A stretch of DNA of 43,577 nucleotides, taken from positions 1-43,577 of the forward strand of contig NZ_JAFCKQ010000060.1 in the NCBI RefSeq assembly GCF_018130215.1, written 5' to 3'. The position numbers were made by a program, and so were the translations under genes. This document shows positions 20,665 to 29,758 of this stretch, piece after piece. Position 1 is the first letter of the stretch; every line of letters begins with the position of its first letter. The notes below the pieces were generated by a model. It made no database searches. It saw only the letters and a list, made by a program, of their open reading frames with translations, and was not told the origin of the DNA. This DNA comes from Bradyrhizobium jicamae. GTDB lineage: Bacteria; Pseudomonadota; Alphaproteobacteria; Rhizobiales; Xanthobacteraceae.

Positions 20665-22361
20665 GCACCGAGGATCGCGACATGGCGTCCCCGGCGTCGG
20701 AGATGTCCGAAGCGGCGTCCAGAACCACGCTGGCGCTCAATCCCCTCGTCGGCATCCAGGGCCAGGACCTGGTCGAGAGTGCCGGCATCCTGTTCAAGGC
20801 CGTGATGAACGAGCCGAAGGTCGCCACCGAGCAATGGCTGTCCTTTGTCGGTGAGCTCGGTTCCATCATGGCGGGCAAATCCGAGCGGGCACCGAAGACA
20901 GGCGACAGGCGGTTTTCGGATCAGACATGGAAGGAGAGCTCGCTGCACAGCAGCCTGCTCAAGGCCTACCTGGCGTGGGGCGAGGCGGTCAGCGGCCTGG
21001 TCGACAAGACCAGCCTCAGCGATATCGACAAGCAGCGCGCGCACCTTGTCACGGACATTCTGATCGACGCCGTCGCGCCGACCAATACGATGCTCACCAA
21101 TCCGGCGGCGGTCCGCAAGTTCATCGACACCGGCGGACAGAGCATGTGGAGCGGCCTGAAGAACTACATGGACGATCTGACGCGCAACCGCGGCATGCCG
21201 TCGATGGTGGACACCAGTGCGTTCAAGGTCGGTGAGAACCTGGCGACCACTCCGGGCGCGGTGATATTCCGCAACGAGCTGATCGAGTTGATCCAGTACA
21301 CGCCGACGACTGCGACCGTCAGAAGGCGGCCGCTGCTGATTACGCCGCCGCAGATCAACAAGTACTACGCGCTCGACCTCTCGCCGGACAAGAGCATGGT
21401 CCGCTTCCTGCTCGAAAGCGGCATCCAGATCTTTGCAGTCAGCTGGCGTAACCCGACCGCGGCTCATCGCGACTGGGGGCTGGACACCTATGTTGCAGCG
21501 CTCGACGAGGCCGTCGACGCTGCGCGCGAGATCAGCGGCAGCGACGACATCTCCATGATGGGATCGTGCTCGGGCGGAATCACCGCAACCGCCTATTTCG
21601 CAACGCTCGGCAGTGCGCCGGCGAAGATCAAGAACCTGGTGCTGGCGGTCTGCCTGCTCGATCCGAACTCCGCCGAGGAGAGCGCCTTCGGTTGCCTGAT
21701 GACGCCAGAAACCATGCGCGCCGCCAAGGCGTCGTCGCAGCTGCGCGGGATCGTCGACGGCCACGATCTGGCGCGGATGTTCGCCTGGATGCGGCCCAAC
21801 GATCTGATCTGGAACTACTGGGTCAACAACTATCTGCTCGGCAACCAGCCGCCAGCTTTCGACATCCTTTTCTGGAACGCCGACACGACGCGCTTGCCGG
21901 CGGCGCTGCATGGCGACTATCTCGATCTCTATTTCAGCAACCCGTTCGTGAATCCCGGCAAGCTGAAACTCAACGACAAGACCATCGACATGAGCAAGGT
22001 GAAGGCCGACAGCTACGTCGTCGCCGGCGTCACCGACCACATCACGCCGTGGAAGGGCGTCTACAAGACCGCCCAGATCATGGGCGAGGGCACCACCTTC
22101 GTGCTCTCGAACAGCGGGCACCTGCAAAGCCTGCTCAATCCGCCGACCAATCCGAAGGCCACCTTCATGATCGGTGCAGTCGGTGAGGGTGCACCCGATG
22201 CATTCCTGACGTCGGCCGAGAAGCGCAAGGGAAGCTGGTGGCTCGATTGGCGAGACTGGCTGCAGGCGCGCTCCGGCGATGAGGTGACCGCGCCGGCGTC
22301 GCTCGGCAGCGGGCGCCATCCGACACTTGGCGACGCTCCGGGGACCTACGTCTTTGAGTGA
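20661..22361 (+). CDS. phaC: Poly(3-hydroxyalkanoate) synthase, class II-like
   Basis: 566 residues, the length of Pseudomonas class II synthases. The whole chain follows the class II pattern: TLALNPLVGIQGQDLVESAG, LITPPQINKYYALDLSPDKS, IQIFAVSWRNPTAAHRDWGL, WMRPNDLIWNYWVNNYLLGN and PPAFDILFWNADTTRLPAAL. The lipase-like box is GSCSGG with nucleophile Cys ~303; Asp ~459 (GVTDHITPW) and His ~487 (NSGHLQS) complete the triad. Class II enzymes polymerise medium-chain (C6-C14) (R)-3-hydroxyacyl-CoA. The start overlaps the MaoC gene and the stop overlaps the depolymerase start, so all are co-translated. Subclass is judged by eye. Confidence 0.92.
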   Translation: MSTEDRDMASPASEMSEAASRTTLALNPLVGIQGQDLVESAGILFKAVMNEPKVATEQWLSFVGELGSIMAGKSERAPKTGDRRFSDQTWKESSLHSSLLKAYLAWGEAVSGLVDKTSLSDIDKQRAHLVTDILIDAVAPTNTMLTNPAAVRKFIDTGGQSMWSGLKNYMDDLTRNRGMPSMVDTSAFKVGENLATTPGAVIFRNELIELIQYTPTTATVRRRPLLITPPQINKYYALDLSPDKSMVRFLLESGIQIFAVSWRNPTAAHRDWGLDTYVAALDEAVDAAREISGSDDISMMGSCSGGITATAYFATLGSAPAKIKNLVLAVCLLDPNSAEESAFGCLMTPETMRAAKASSQLRGIVDGHDLARMFAWMRPNDLIWNYWVNNYLLGNQPPAFDILFWNADTTRLPAALHGDYLDLYFSNPFVNPGKLKLNDKTIDMSKVKADSYVVAGVTDHITPWKGVYKTAQIMGEGTTFVLSNSGHLQSLLNPPTNPKATFMIGAVGEGAPDAFLTSAEKRKGSWWLDWRDWLQARSGDEVTAPASLGSGRHPTLGDAPGTYVFE

Positions 22362-23271
22362 CAATCTCGCAAAGCCGGGAACGATCGAGGCGCGGCAGAT
22401 CACGATCGACGGCCAACCGCTTCAGGTCGCAATCAAGCACGGCAGCGGCAGCGGGCCGCCGCTGCTGCTGTTTAACGGGATCGGCGCCAATTGGGAGCTG
22501 GCAAAGCCGTTCCTCGACTCGCTCACGACCACCACCGCGATCATCTTTGACGTGCCTGGGATCGGCGGGTCGCCCAGACCTGCCTGGCCCTATCGCCCCT
22601 CGACGCTGGCCCGCCTTGCGGCTGATCTCGCCGCGGAGCTCGGCTGCATGGAGGTCGACGTCGCCGGCGTGTCCTGGGGCGGCGGAATCGCACAGCAGTT
22701 CGCGCACCAGTTTCCGAAGCGTTGCCGGCGCCTGGTGCTCGCCGCGACCGCGCCGGGCTTCACGATGGTACCCGCCAGCCCGTCGGTGCTCTGGAAGATG
22801 GCGACCCCGCGCCGCTACACCGACAAGGACTACATGAGCAGCATCGCGGCGGATATCTATGGTGGGGCGTTTCGCCACGACCCCTCGTTGATCGGCCGTC
22901 ACGCGTCCGCGATGCATGGTGCGCGCAATGTCGGCTACCTCTATCAGCTGCTGGCGATGGCCGGATGGACCAGCCTGCCATGGCTGTGGTCGCTGCCGCA
23001 GCCAACCCTGGTGCTGATGGGCAGCGACGATCCGCTGGTTCCTCCGATCAACGGTCACATCCTGACCGGCCTGATCCCGAACGCCGAGCTCCGCATGATC
23101 GATGACGGGCACCTGTTCATGGTGACAAGACCGGTGGAGACGGCGGCCCTGATCGAGGCGTTCCTCGGTGGCGAGAGACCGCGGGTCGAGCCGTCATCCT
23201 TGCTTTCTCGAACGAACGATCACCTCAGAACACTCGTTCCGACGTCCGGAGGCGAACACCACAAATCATAG
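22354..23271 (+). CDS. phaZ: Intracellular poly(3-hydroxyalkanoate) depolymerase (PhaZ-like alpha/beta hydrolase)
   Basis: 305 residues from TTG 22354, which overlaps the phaC end; GGGGA lies nine bases upstream. Alpha/beta hydrolase with nucleophile box AGVSWGGG (Ser ~107), Asp ~225-226 (GSDDPLVP) and His ~253 (DDGHLF). It matches the medium-chain PHA depolymerase type of Pseudomonas: LLLFNGIGANWELAKPFLDS, DVPGIGGSPRPAWPYRPSTL, AQQFAHQFPKRCRRLVLAAT and DIYGGAFRHDPSLIGRHAS. Found next to a class II-like PhaC, it gives the synthase-depolymerase pair of Pseudomonas pha loci. The C-terminal ~35 residues after EAFLGG are extra and polar. It would mobilise stored polymer. Confidence 0.9.
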   Translation: MSDNLAKPGTIEARQITIDGQPLQVAIKHGSGSGPPLLLFNGIGANWELAKPFLDSLTTTTAIIFDVPGIGGSPRPAWPYRPSTLARLAADLAAELGCMEVDVAGVSWGGGIAQQFAHQFPKRCRRLVLAATAPGFTMVPASPSVLWKMATPRRYTDKDYMSSIAADIYGGAFRHDPSLIGRHASAMHGARNVGYLYQLLAMAGWTSLPWLWSLPQPTLVLMGSDDPLVPPINGHILTGLIPNAELRMIDDGHLFMVTRPVETAALIEAFLGGERPRVEPSSLLSRTNDHLRTLVPTSGGEHHKS

Positions 23272-23292
23272 GCAGCAACCAGGGAGGATATC

Positions 23293-23721
23293 ATGACGGA
23301 CAACAGCTCTTACATCGACATGCTCCGGAAATTCGGGAGCGATCTTGGCTTGCCCAAGCTGAACGTCGACGAATTGTTGCAGACCCAGAGGAAGAACCTC
23401 GAGGCGCTCGGCCAGAGCGCCAAGGTTGCGGCGCAGGGCGCACAATCGGTGGCGCAGAAGCAGCGCGAGGTGATGGAGGCCGGGTTGCGCGAGGCGGCGA
23501 CGCTGGCGAGCGAATACAAGCCGCTCGGCAAGGTTCATGAGAACCTCGCGCTGCAAACCGAGTTCGCCCGGAAGATGTTCGATATCGCGGTGAAGGGGGC
23601 CCAGGACAGCGCGTCGACGGCGCGGCAGTCGACCACCGATGCGGTGAAGATCATCCAGGACCGCATGAAGGAGAGTTTCGAGGAATTCCGCGCAAGCGTC
23701 CGTCCGAACAAGCCGGTCTGA
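23293..23721 (+). CDS. phaP: Phasin family protein (PHA granule-associated)
   Basis: 142 residues, almost entirely amphipathic helix with heptad-like spacing: MLRKFGSDLGLPKLNVDELL, QTQRKNLEALGQSAKVAAQG, AQSVAQKQREVMEAGLREAA and FARKMFDIAVKGAQDSASTA. This is the phasin_2 pattern. Phasins coat PHA granules and influence their number and size. The ATG has AGGGAGGA upstream. It lies 21 bp after the depolymerase stop and closes the PHA cluster. Confidence 0.92.
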   Translation: MTDNSSYIDMLRKFGSDLGLPKLNVDELLQTQRKNLEALGQSAKVAAQGAQSVAQKQREVMEAGLREAATLASEYKPLGKVHENLALQTEFARKMFDIAVKGAQDSASTARQSTTDAVKIIQDRMKESFEEFRASVRPNKPV

Positions 23722-23986
23722 CATCACTCCGCTCGACAGCGGACAGGATGAGTCCTGGCGGGACGCGACGACTCGCCCGTGCTGTATCGCCACGCAAGTT
23801 GCGCGCCCAGTTCGCCGGCGCAATGCAGGATCGCGGCCCCACATCTGATCGAGGTGATGCCTTGATTTCGACCGTCGGATTGGCCGGGTTGATTGCCGGC
23901 CGCAGCACGTTCGTTTGTCGGGGATGGCCTGCCGCCGGAGACGGCAATGGCCGAGGGGCGGGGCCGGGTGCGCCGGCCTCACGGGT
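23722..23986. other. Intergenic stretch after the PHA cluster
   Basis: No gene or RNA could be supported here. The frames over it on either strand are Arg/Pro-rich and lack starts with ribosome sites. Confidence 0.4.
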
Positions 23987-24085
23987 TCAGGCGAGCGCAA
24001 AAGCCAGGAGGCTTGAGCACAGCAGCACGAGACTAGCCGCGGTCAACGTCAGAAATCCGTCGGAGACCAAATCGTGATTACGCAT
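23987..24085 (-). CDS. 32-residue membrane microprotein
   Basis: The minus-strand ATG at 24085 follows AAGGCAGGT. The product is MRNHDLVSDGFLTLTAASLV then LLCSSLLAFALA: a short polar head and one C-terminal hydrophobic helix ending at the stop. It lies 101 bp downstream of another microprotein gene on the same strand. No family known. Confidence 0.5.
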   Translation of the reverse strand: MRNHDLVSDGFLTLTAASLVLLCSSLLAFALA

Positions 24086-24186
24086 GATACACCTGCCTTG
24101 ACCCGATGCTCATCCGAATTGATTAAAGCTTTCCGAACACGCAACTCCCGGAAAGATGTGATGTCTCTTTCCGCCTTGGCGGGCCG

Positions 24187-24276
24187 TCAGGCCCGGTACC
24201 GATAGCCTTCCACGGCATGAGCCAAGAAGATGGCTGCACTGACCAGACCCATAACCGCTGTAACCATCTCGATCAT
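24187..24276 (-). CDS. 29-residue membrane microprotein
   Basis: ATG at 24276 has a strong AAGGAAG site seven bases upstream. The product is MIEMVTAVMGLVSAAIFLAH then AVEGYRYRA: one hydrophobic helix followed by a short basic tail (cytoplasmic by the positive-inside rule). The sequence has the look of a small conserved Bradyrhizobium protein, but I cannot name a function. A much longer open frame on this strand across rlpA merges into its end and is a shadow. Confidence 0.6.
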   Translation of the reverse strand: MIEMVTAVMGLVSAAIFLAHAVEGYRYRA

Positions 24277-24636
24277 CGCAAACTTCCTTTGCGCCCCACA
24301 CGCGAGAGAAAACGATTGCAGCCCTGCACAGTCAAAAAGATTCAATTGTTGGAATCGAAGATCACCCCCGACTGATGATTTGCTGCAACAGTGTGTCTGA
24401 TCGCGGGACGGCGAGTGTTGCAGGCGACGGCTCGCGAGGGTCAAAACTCCGTAGTTCAACGAAGGGGCATGCAACAGCCCATTCACCATGCGGGTATCGT
24501 GGGGCGGCTCTCCCCATTTCCGCCGTGTTCCGGTTGCGATATCGTCCATCTCTGGTGCGGAGGTGGGCCGCATCGCGACGGCAAGGATGTCACACCGCGC
24601 AGTAGGCGGGCATTCGGCAGAATGGTACTTGGGGCG
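24277..24636. other. Upstream region of rlpA
   Basis: A GATTC/GAATC inverted repeat (around 24340-24357) and AT-richer sequence lie between the divergent microprotein and rlpA genes. Frames here are extensions of rlpA with poor codon pattern. No tRNA is present. Confidence 0.4.
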
Positions 24637-25569
24637 ATGGGGACTAGACGGCCAGATTCGATCGTCCGGACGGCGCGCGGCGCCGTTGCCGTGGCTGCGT
24701 GCCTCGTCCTCGCCAATTGCGCCTCGAGCCAGTTCGCGAGCCGCGTCGATCCCAAATACGGCGTCTCGTCGAGCCCGCGCGTCGTGGCCTTCGGTGATCC
24801 CGTGCCGAAGGGCGGCGGCACTTACCGCGTCGGCAAGCCGTATGTCGTGGCAGGCCGCACCTATGTGCCCGAGGAAGACGAGAACTACCGGGCCGAGGGT
24901 ACCGCGTCCTGGTACGGAGATGACTTCCACGGCCGTCTGACCGCCAATGGCGAGGTATTCGACATGGGATCGCTGACAGCGGCCCATCCGACGCTGCCGA
25001 TGCCGTGCTACGCCCGCGTCACCAACTTGAGCAACGGCAAGTCCCTGATTGTCCGTGTCAATGACCGTGGTCCATACCACGGTAATCGCCTCATAGATGT
25101 CTCGAACAAGGCCGCGGAACTCCTTGAATTCAAAGGCAATGGTACGGCGCATGTCCGCGTGGAATATGTCGGCCGGGCGCCGCTCGAAGGCTCCGATGAC
25201 CGCCAGTTGATGGCGACGCTGCGTACCGGCACGCCGGCGCCATCGCCCTCGATGGTTCGGGTCGCCTCGGCCCGTCCGTTCTTGCCAGCGATGTCCTCGT
25301 CGGCCGGCCGGATCCGTGGTGATGTCCCGGTGCCCGAGGGCCGGCCGTACAGCCTCGGCAATACGTCCGCCGACTATGCCTCGATCAACGCCACGTCCGA
25401 AATGTCCGCCTCGAGCCGCTCGCGGGGCCGCGTGCTGAACAACCCGCGTGAAGTCTCCTACGAGAATGATGAGCGCTATGCGTCGGCCCCGAGCCCGGCC
25501 GCGGCTTCCTACGTGCCGATTGATTCGCGCGGACCGGCTGAGGTCCTGAGCGGACGCGGGCTCTACTGA
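24637..25569 (+). CDS. rlpA: RlpA-like septal ring lytic transglycosylase (lipoprotein)
   Basis: 310 residues from ATG 24637 (ATG 24622 is an alternative; the longer frame to 24391 is not supported). A lipoprotein signal ends at LVLANC (Cys ~28). The double-psi beta-barrel is at residues ~86-180: RAEGTASWYGDDFHGRLTAN, GEVFDMGSLTAAHPTLPMPC, VRVNDRGPYHGNRLIDVSN. RlpA cleaves peptide-free glycan strands at the septum. The C-terminal ~125 residues are Ser/Pro/Ala-rich and disordered, and the SPOR domain of E. coli RlpA is absent, so septal targeting must differ. It heads the cell-envelope gene group that continues with dacC. Confidence 0.9.
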   Translation: MGTRRPDSIVRTARGAVAVAACLVLANCASSQFASRVDPKYGVSSSPRVVAFGDPVPKGGGTYRVGKPYVVAGRTYVPEEDENYRAEGTASWYGDDFHGRLTANGEVFDMGSLTAAHPTLPMPCYARVTNLSNGKSLIVRVNDRGPYHGNRLIDVSNKAAELLEFKGNGTAHVRVEYVGRAPLEGSDDRQLMATLRTGTPAPSPSMVRVASARPFLPAMSSSAGRIRGDVPVPEGRPYSLGNTSADYASINATSEMSASSRSRGRVLNNPREVSYENDERYASAPSPAAASYVPIDSRGPAEVLSGRGLY

Positions 25570-25587
25570 ACCAATCACTTCATCTGA

Positions 25588-26523
25588 CTATTTGAGAAAC
25601 TCGATCACGGCGGCATTGACCTCGTCGGGCCGCTCCTGCTGGATCCAGTGGCCGGCCCCCTCGATGATCAGCTTCTGCTTCAGGTTCGGCAGCACGCGTT
25701 CCATGTCGGCGACCCGCTTGGCGCCGATCAGTCCTGTGATCACCGAATCGTTCGATCCCGCGATGAACAGCGAGGGCTGACGGATCTGGGCGTCCTGCCA
25801 GGGCGCGGTCAGCTCCCAGTTGCGGTCGAGGTTGCGGTACCAGTTCAGCCCGCCCCGGAAGCCGGACACCGCGTAGCCGGCCGCGAACTCCGAGATATCG
25901 GCCTCGGTCAGCCATGCCGGCAAAGCCTGTCCGCTCGGCAGATTGCCGAGGAAGCCCTTTGCCTCATCGACGAACATCGAGTTCGGGTCGGAAACGCCGC
26001 GCCCGAGCACGAGGCGCATTGTGCGGGCGATGTCGCGCTCAAACTCGGCCTCGGCGACACCGGGTGCCTGGAAGTACTGCCAATAGAAGTTGGTGATTCC
26101 GCTCTGGCGCAGGGTCTCGAGCGGGCGACCGCGGCCCCGGAATGGGGGCGGGACGCTGAGCCCGGCGACCTTGGTGAAGACATCAGGCCGGAATAGCGCC
26201 GCGTGCCAGGCCACCGGCGCGCCCCAGTCGTGGCCGACGACCATGGCCTGCTTCTCGCCCAGTGCGGCGACCAGTGCGACGATGTCGCCGACGGTATCGA
26301 AGATCGTGTAGGCGCCGATCTCCGCCGGCGCGCTGGTTCGCCCGAAACCGCGCATGTCGGGAGCCACGACATGAAACCCGGCCGCGGCCAGCGCCGCGAT
26401 CTGGTGTCGCCACGAGTAGGACAGTTCCGGCCAGCCATGGCAGAGCACGACCAGCGGGCCTTGCCCGGCCTCACGGACGAACATGTCGAGTCCGTTGGCG
26501 GAGATCGTGCGTGAGGAAGACAT
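25588..26523 (-). CDS. Alpha/beta hydrolase, epoxide hydrolase-like
   Basis: 311 residues from ATG 26523 (GGCGGAA upstream); the longer frame to 26655 has no site. Oxyanion motif HGWPE (29-33), nucleophile Asp ~99 in GHDWGAP, and base His ~292 in GAGHWIQQERP give the Asp-His pattern of soluble epoxide hydrolases. The cap domain carries FYWQYFQAPGVAEAEFERDI. Related Asp-nucleophile enzymes include haloacetate dehalogenases, so the reaction is likely but not certain. It lies convergent with rlpA and divergent from dacC and interrupts the envelope gene run. Confidence 0.85.
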   Translation of the reverse strand: MSSSRTISANGLDMFVREAGQGPLVVLCHGWPELSYSWRHQIAALAAAGFHVVAPDMRGFGRTSAPAEIGAYTIFDTVGDIVALVAALGEKQAMVVGHDWGAPVAWHAALFRPDVFTKVAGLSVPPPFRGRGRPLETLRQSGITNFYWQYFQAPGVAEAEFERDIARTMRLVLGRGVSDPNSMFVDEAKGFLGNLPSGQALPAWLTEADISEFAAGYAVSGFRGGLNWYRNLDRNWELTAPWQDAQIRQPSLFIAGSNDSVITGLIGAKRVADMERVLPNLKQKLIIEGAGHWIQQERPDEVNAAVIEFLK

Positions 26524-26687
26524 CGCGTTTCCGCCTTGTTTGCCGGTTCTGTTGCTGTCGTGGGCCAAGCCGAACCTTAGGGGCGTTCGCCGCCGGCAGC
26601 AATCCAGCCGCTCGTGCACAGGCGCAGAAACCTCAGTTGTTTGCGATACTTCCACCTGTTAGAACGCAGCCTTTCAGGACATCGCCG

Positions 26688-27944
26688 ATGGCAGCACCAA
26701 CCGCAGTTCCCCGCACGTTCGCCGCTCGCGCCGGGCGGTGCTGGCGTGGACTCGTCGCGGCAATGGTTGCCCTTGGCATCGGCTGCGGGGTGGCCTTCGC
26801 CGCCAACAACAGCGTGCAGGGCGCCAAGAAGGAGGAAGGGGGCTTTGACGGCGACGCCCCGACCGCGATCCTGATCGAGGCCTCCAGCGGCAGCGTGCTG
26901 TTCGAGAAGAACGCCGATGAGCTGCGCGCCCCCTCCAGCATGATGAAGCTGATGACGGCCGAGGTGGTTTTCAACGCCCTCAAGAAGGGCGACGTCAAGC
27001 TGACCGACGAGTACCGGATCAGCGAGAACGCCTGGCGGCGCGGCGGGGCGCCGTCCGGGACCTCGACGATGTTCGCCGCGATCAACAGCAAGGTCTCGGT
27101 CGACGACCTGCTGCACGGCGCGATCATCCAGAGCGGCAACGACGCCTGCATCGCGCTCGCCGAAGGCATCGCCGGCAACGAGTATACCTTCGCGACCGAT
27201 TTCATGACCAAGCGCGCCCGCGAATTGGGGCTGACCAAATCAACCTTCGCCAACTCCAACGGGCTGCCCGACCCCGGCAACAAGATGACGGTTCGGGAAC
27301 TCGCGACGCTGGCGCGCTATATCATCCTGACCTATCCCGACATGTACAAGCTGTTCGGCGAGAAGGAATTCACCTGGAACAAGATACGCCAGCAGAACCG
27401 CAATCCGCTGCTCAATGCGATGCCCGGCGCCGACGGCCTCAAGACCGGCTACACCAAGGAGGGTGGCTACGGCATGGTCGGATCGGCGGTGCAGAACGAC
27501 ACCCGTCTGATCGTCGTGGTCAACGGCCTGGAGGACTCGGAGGATCGCGCCACAGAAGCCAAGAAGATGCTGGAATGGGGGTTCCGCAGCTTCGAGAGCC
27601 GGACACTGATCGCGGCCAACCAGCCGATCGGCTATGCCAGGGTGTTCGGCGGCGACAGCCGCTCGGTGAAACTCGTCAGTCCCGATCCGATCAAGGTGAT
27701 GGTTTCCAAGAACGGCAACGACAAGCTGCTGGCCCGCGTGGTCTATAGCGGCCCGGTGAAGGCACCAATCGCCGCCGGGCAGAAGATCGGCGTGGTCAGG
27801 GTCTGGCGCGGTGCCAATGTCGCAATGGAGGCGCCGGTGTTCGCGGCGGACGCGGTTGGCACCGGATCAACGGTGCGCCGCGCGCTGGATGGCGTTCAGG
27901 AACTCGTCATCGGCATGTTCCGCGCCGGCGCCGAGAGGCTGTGA
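26688..27944 (+). CDS. dacC: D-alanyl-D-alanine carboxypeptidase (PBP5/6 family)
   Basis: 418 residues from ATG 26688. An N-terminal signal anchor or signal peptide (RGLVAAMVALGIGCGVAFA) is followed by the penicillin-binding domain: SMMK (84-87), SGN (149-151) and KTG (252-254), all three active-site motifs intact. The C-terminal beta-domain (SRSVKLVSPDPIKVMVSKNG ...) ends with an amphipathic helix (VQELVIGMFRAGAERL) that would tether it to the outer face of the inner membrane. It trims pentapeptide side chains. The stop is one base before the tmk start, a close operon link. Confidence 0.93.
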   Translation: MAAPTAVPRTFAARAGRCWRGLVAAMVALGIGCGVAFAANNSVQGAKKEEGGFDGDAPTAILIEASSGSVLFEKNADELRAPSSMMKLMTAEVVFNALKKGDVKLTDEYRISENAWRRGGAPSGTSTMFAAINSKVSVDDLLHGAIIQSGNDACIALAEGIAGNEYTFATDFMTKRARELGLTKSTFANSNGLPDPGNKMTVRELATLARYIILTYPDMYKLFGEKEFTWNKIRQQNRNPLLNAMPGADGLKTGYTKEGGYGMVGSAVQNDTRLIVVVNGLEDSEDRATEAKKMLEWGFRSFESRTLIAANQPIGYARVFGGDSRSVKLVSPDPIKVMVSKNGNDKLLARVVYSGPVKAPIAAGQKIGVVRVWRGANVAMEAPVFAADAVGTGSTVRRALDGVQELVIGMFRAGAERL

Positions 27945-27945
27945 C

Positions 27946-28632
27946 ATGGCTGAAACAGCCGTCAAACGGCCGACCCTGCGCGGTCGCTTCATCACATTTG
28001 AGGGGGGCGAAGGGTCCGGGAAGTCGACCCAGATCCGCAAGCTCGCCGAACGCCTCGATGCCGCGCAGCTGCGCGCCATCGTGACCCGCGAGCCAGGTGG
28101 CTCGCCTGGGGCCGAGATCATCCGCCACCTCGTGCTGTCGGGGATGGGCAAGCTGCTTGGGCCGGATGCCGAAACGCTGCTGTTTGCCGCCGCCCGCGAC
28201 GATCACGTCCGCACCGTGATCCTGCCCGCGCTCAACCAGGGCATCTGGGTGCTGTGTGACCGCTTCTTCGATTCGACGCGCGCCTATCAGGGTCAGCTCG
28301 GACAGGTGCTGCCCGGGCTCGTCAATGCCATGCAGCGCGTCACCATTGGTGACCTCAAGCCCGACCTGACGTTGATCCTCGATGTCCCGGTCGAGATCGG
28401 GCTGCAGCGCGCCGCCGCGCGCCGCGGCAGCGGCGTGGCCGACCGCTTCGAGGCCGAGAGCGTCAAGTTCCACGAGGATTTGCGCGAGGCCTACAAGCGG
28501 ATCGCCGCGGAGGATCCGCAGCGCTGCGTGTTGATCGATGCAACGGACGATCCCGATGCGGTCGCATCGCGAATATGGACCGCGCTGCGCGACCATCTGT
28601 TCGCGGCGGCAACGGCGGCAAGCCCCGCATGA
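27946..28632 (+). CDS. tmk: Thymidylate kinase
   Basis: 228 residues. P-loop FEGGEGSGKST (~18-28), TREPGGSPGAEIIR, CDRFFDSTRAYQGQ (DR motif) and the LID region RRGSGVADRFEAESVKFHED. It phosphorylates dTMP to dTDP, an essential step in dTTP synthesis. The stop overlaps the holB start (ATGA). The order tmk-holB is widespread in bacteria. Confidence 0.97.
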   Translation: MAETAVKRPTLRGRFITFEGGEGSGKSTQIRKLAERLDAAQLRAIVTREPGGSPGAEIIRHLVLSGMGKLLGPDAETLLFAAARDDHVRTVILPALNQGIWVLCDRFFDSTRAYQGQLGQVLPGLVNAMQRVTIGDLKPDLTLILDVPVEIGLQRAAARRGSGVADRFEAESVKFHEDLREAYKRIAAEDPQRCVLIDATDDPDAVASRIWTALRDHLFAAATAASPA

Positions 28633-29669
28633 GCGCGCGCAAGAGCGAGCAGGACATCGCGGTCCGGCACCCGCGCGAGACGTCCGGGCTGTCAGGGCAT
28701 CGCGAGGCCGAGCAGACCTTGCTCGATGCCTATCGCAGCGGGCGCATTCCCCATGCCTGGCTGATCGGCGGGGCGCAAGGCTTGGGCAAGGCGACGCTGG
28801 CCTATCGCATGGCGCGATTCGTGTTGGCATTCCGCAACCCGCAGGCCTCCCAGGTGCAGCAAGCGCCGACGCTGCGGCTCGATCCGGGCGATCCGGTGGC
28901 GCGACAGGTTGCCGCCGGGGCGCATGGCGGGCTATTGGTGCTGGAGCGCGGCCTCAACGATCGCGGGGTGATGCGGACGGTGATCACCGTCGACGAGACG
29001 CGCGAGACCATCTCCTTCTTCGGCTCGACCGCCGCCGTCGATGGCTGGCGCATCTGCATCGTCGACACCGTCGACGAGCTCAATCCGAACGCTGCGAACG
29101 CGCTGCTCAAGATTCTCGAGGAGCCTCCGCAGCAATCGCTGTTCCTCCTTGTCAGCCACGCGCCGTCGCGGGTGTTGCCGACCATCCTGTCACGCTGCCG
29201 CAAATTGCTGCTGCGACCGCTGGATACACGCGACGTCATCGCTGCGGCAGCGGCTGCGACCGACCTCGCGCCCGATGATCCCAAACTCGTCGAGGCTGCG
29301 GCGGCATCGGAAGGCAGCGTGGGCAGGGCGCTGTCGCTGCTCGGCGGCGACGCGCTCAGATTGCAGCAGCGCACCGCCGCGCTGCTGGCAACGCTGCCCA
29401 AGGTCGATCCGCGCGAGCTGCATGCGCTGGGCGATGCGCTCGGCACCAGCGACCGCGTCGCGCTCGCCGCCTTCATCGACGGAATCGATCGCTGGATCAG
29501 CGAGCGCATGCGCGACGGCGACGCCAATGCCAATCTGCCGCGCCTTGCACGGCTGGCGGAGGTATGGGAAAAGATCGTCCGCGCCGCGCGCGACACCGAG
29601 GCCTATAATCTGGAGCGCAAGCCGCTGGTTTTCTCGGTGTTTTCGATGCTTGCGGACGCGACCCGATAG
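28629..29669 (+). CDS. holB: DNA polymerase III subunit delta'
   Basis: 346 residues. AAA+ clamp-loader subunit: GHREAEQTLLDAYRSGRIPH, Walker A-like GGAQGLGKAT (~48-56), NAANALLKILEEPPQQSLFL (the E-P-P motif) and LPTILSRCRKLLLRPL (SRC sensor). The zinc-binding Cys group of many delta' subunits is absent, as is usual in Rhizobiales. It overlaps tmk by 4 bp and is followed 90 bp later by metG. Confidence 0.95.
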   Translation: MSARKSEQDIAVRHPRETSGLSGHREAEQTLLDAYRSGRIPHAWLIGGAQGLGKATLAYRMARFVLAFRNPQASQVQQAPTLRLDPGDPVARQVAAGAHGGLLVLERGLNDRGVMRTVITVDETRETISFFGSTAAVDGWRICIVDTVDELNPNAANALLKILEEPPQQSLFLLVSHAPSRVLPTILSRCRKLLLRPLDTRDVIAAAAAATDLAPDDPKLVEAAAASEGSVGRALSLLGGDALRLQQRTAALLATLPKVDPRELHALGDALGTSDRVALAAFIDGIDRWISERMRDGDANANLPRLARLAEVWEKIVRAARDTEAYNLERKPLVFSVFSMLADATR

Positions 29670-29758
29670 ACGCCTCGTCTGAAAACACATCTGTCTGAAG
29701 ACACACCTGCCTGACAGCACTCCCGACAATCTCGTTTCGATCTGCAAAGGATTCCGTG

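Noticed and set aside
20454..22403. 649-codon minus-strand open frame
   Set aside because: Antisense shadow of phaC.
24277..25578. 463-codon minus-strand frame running into the 29-residue microprotein
   Set aside because: Antisense to rlpA; only its last 29 codons have a ribosome site and protein-like sequence.
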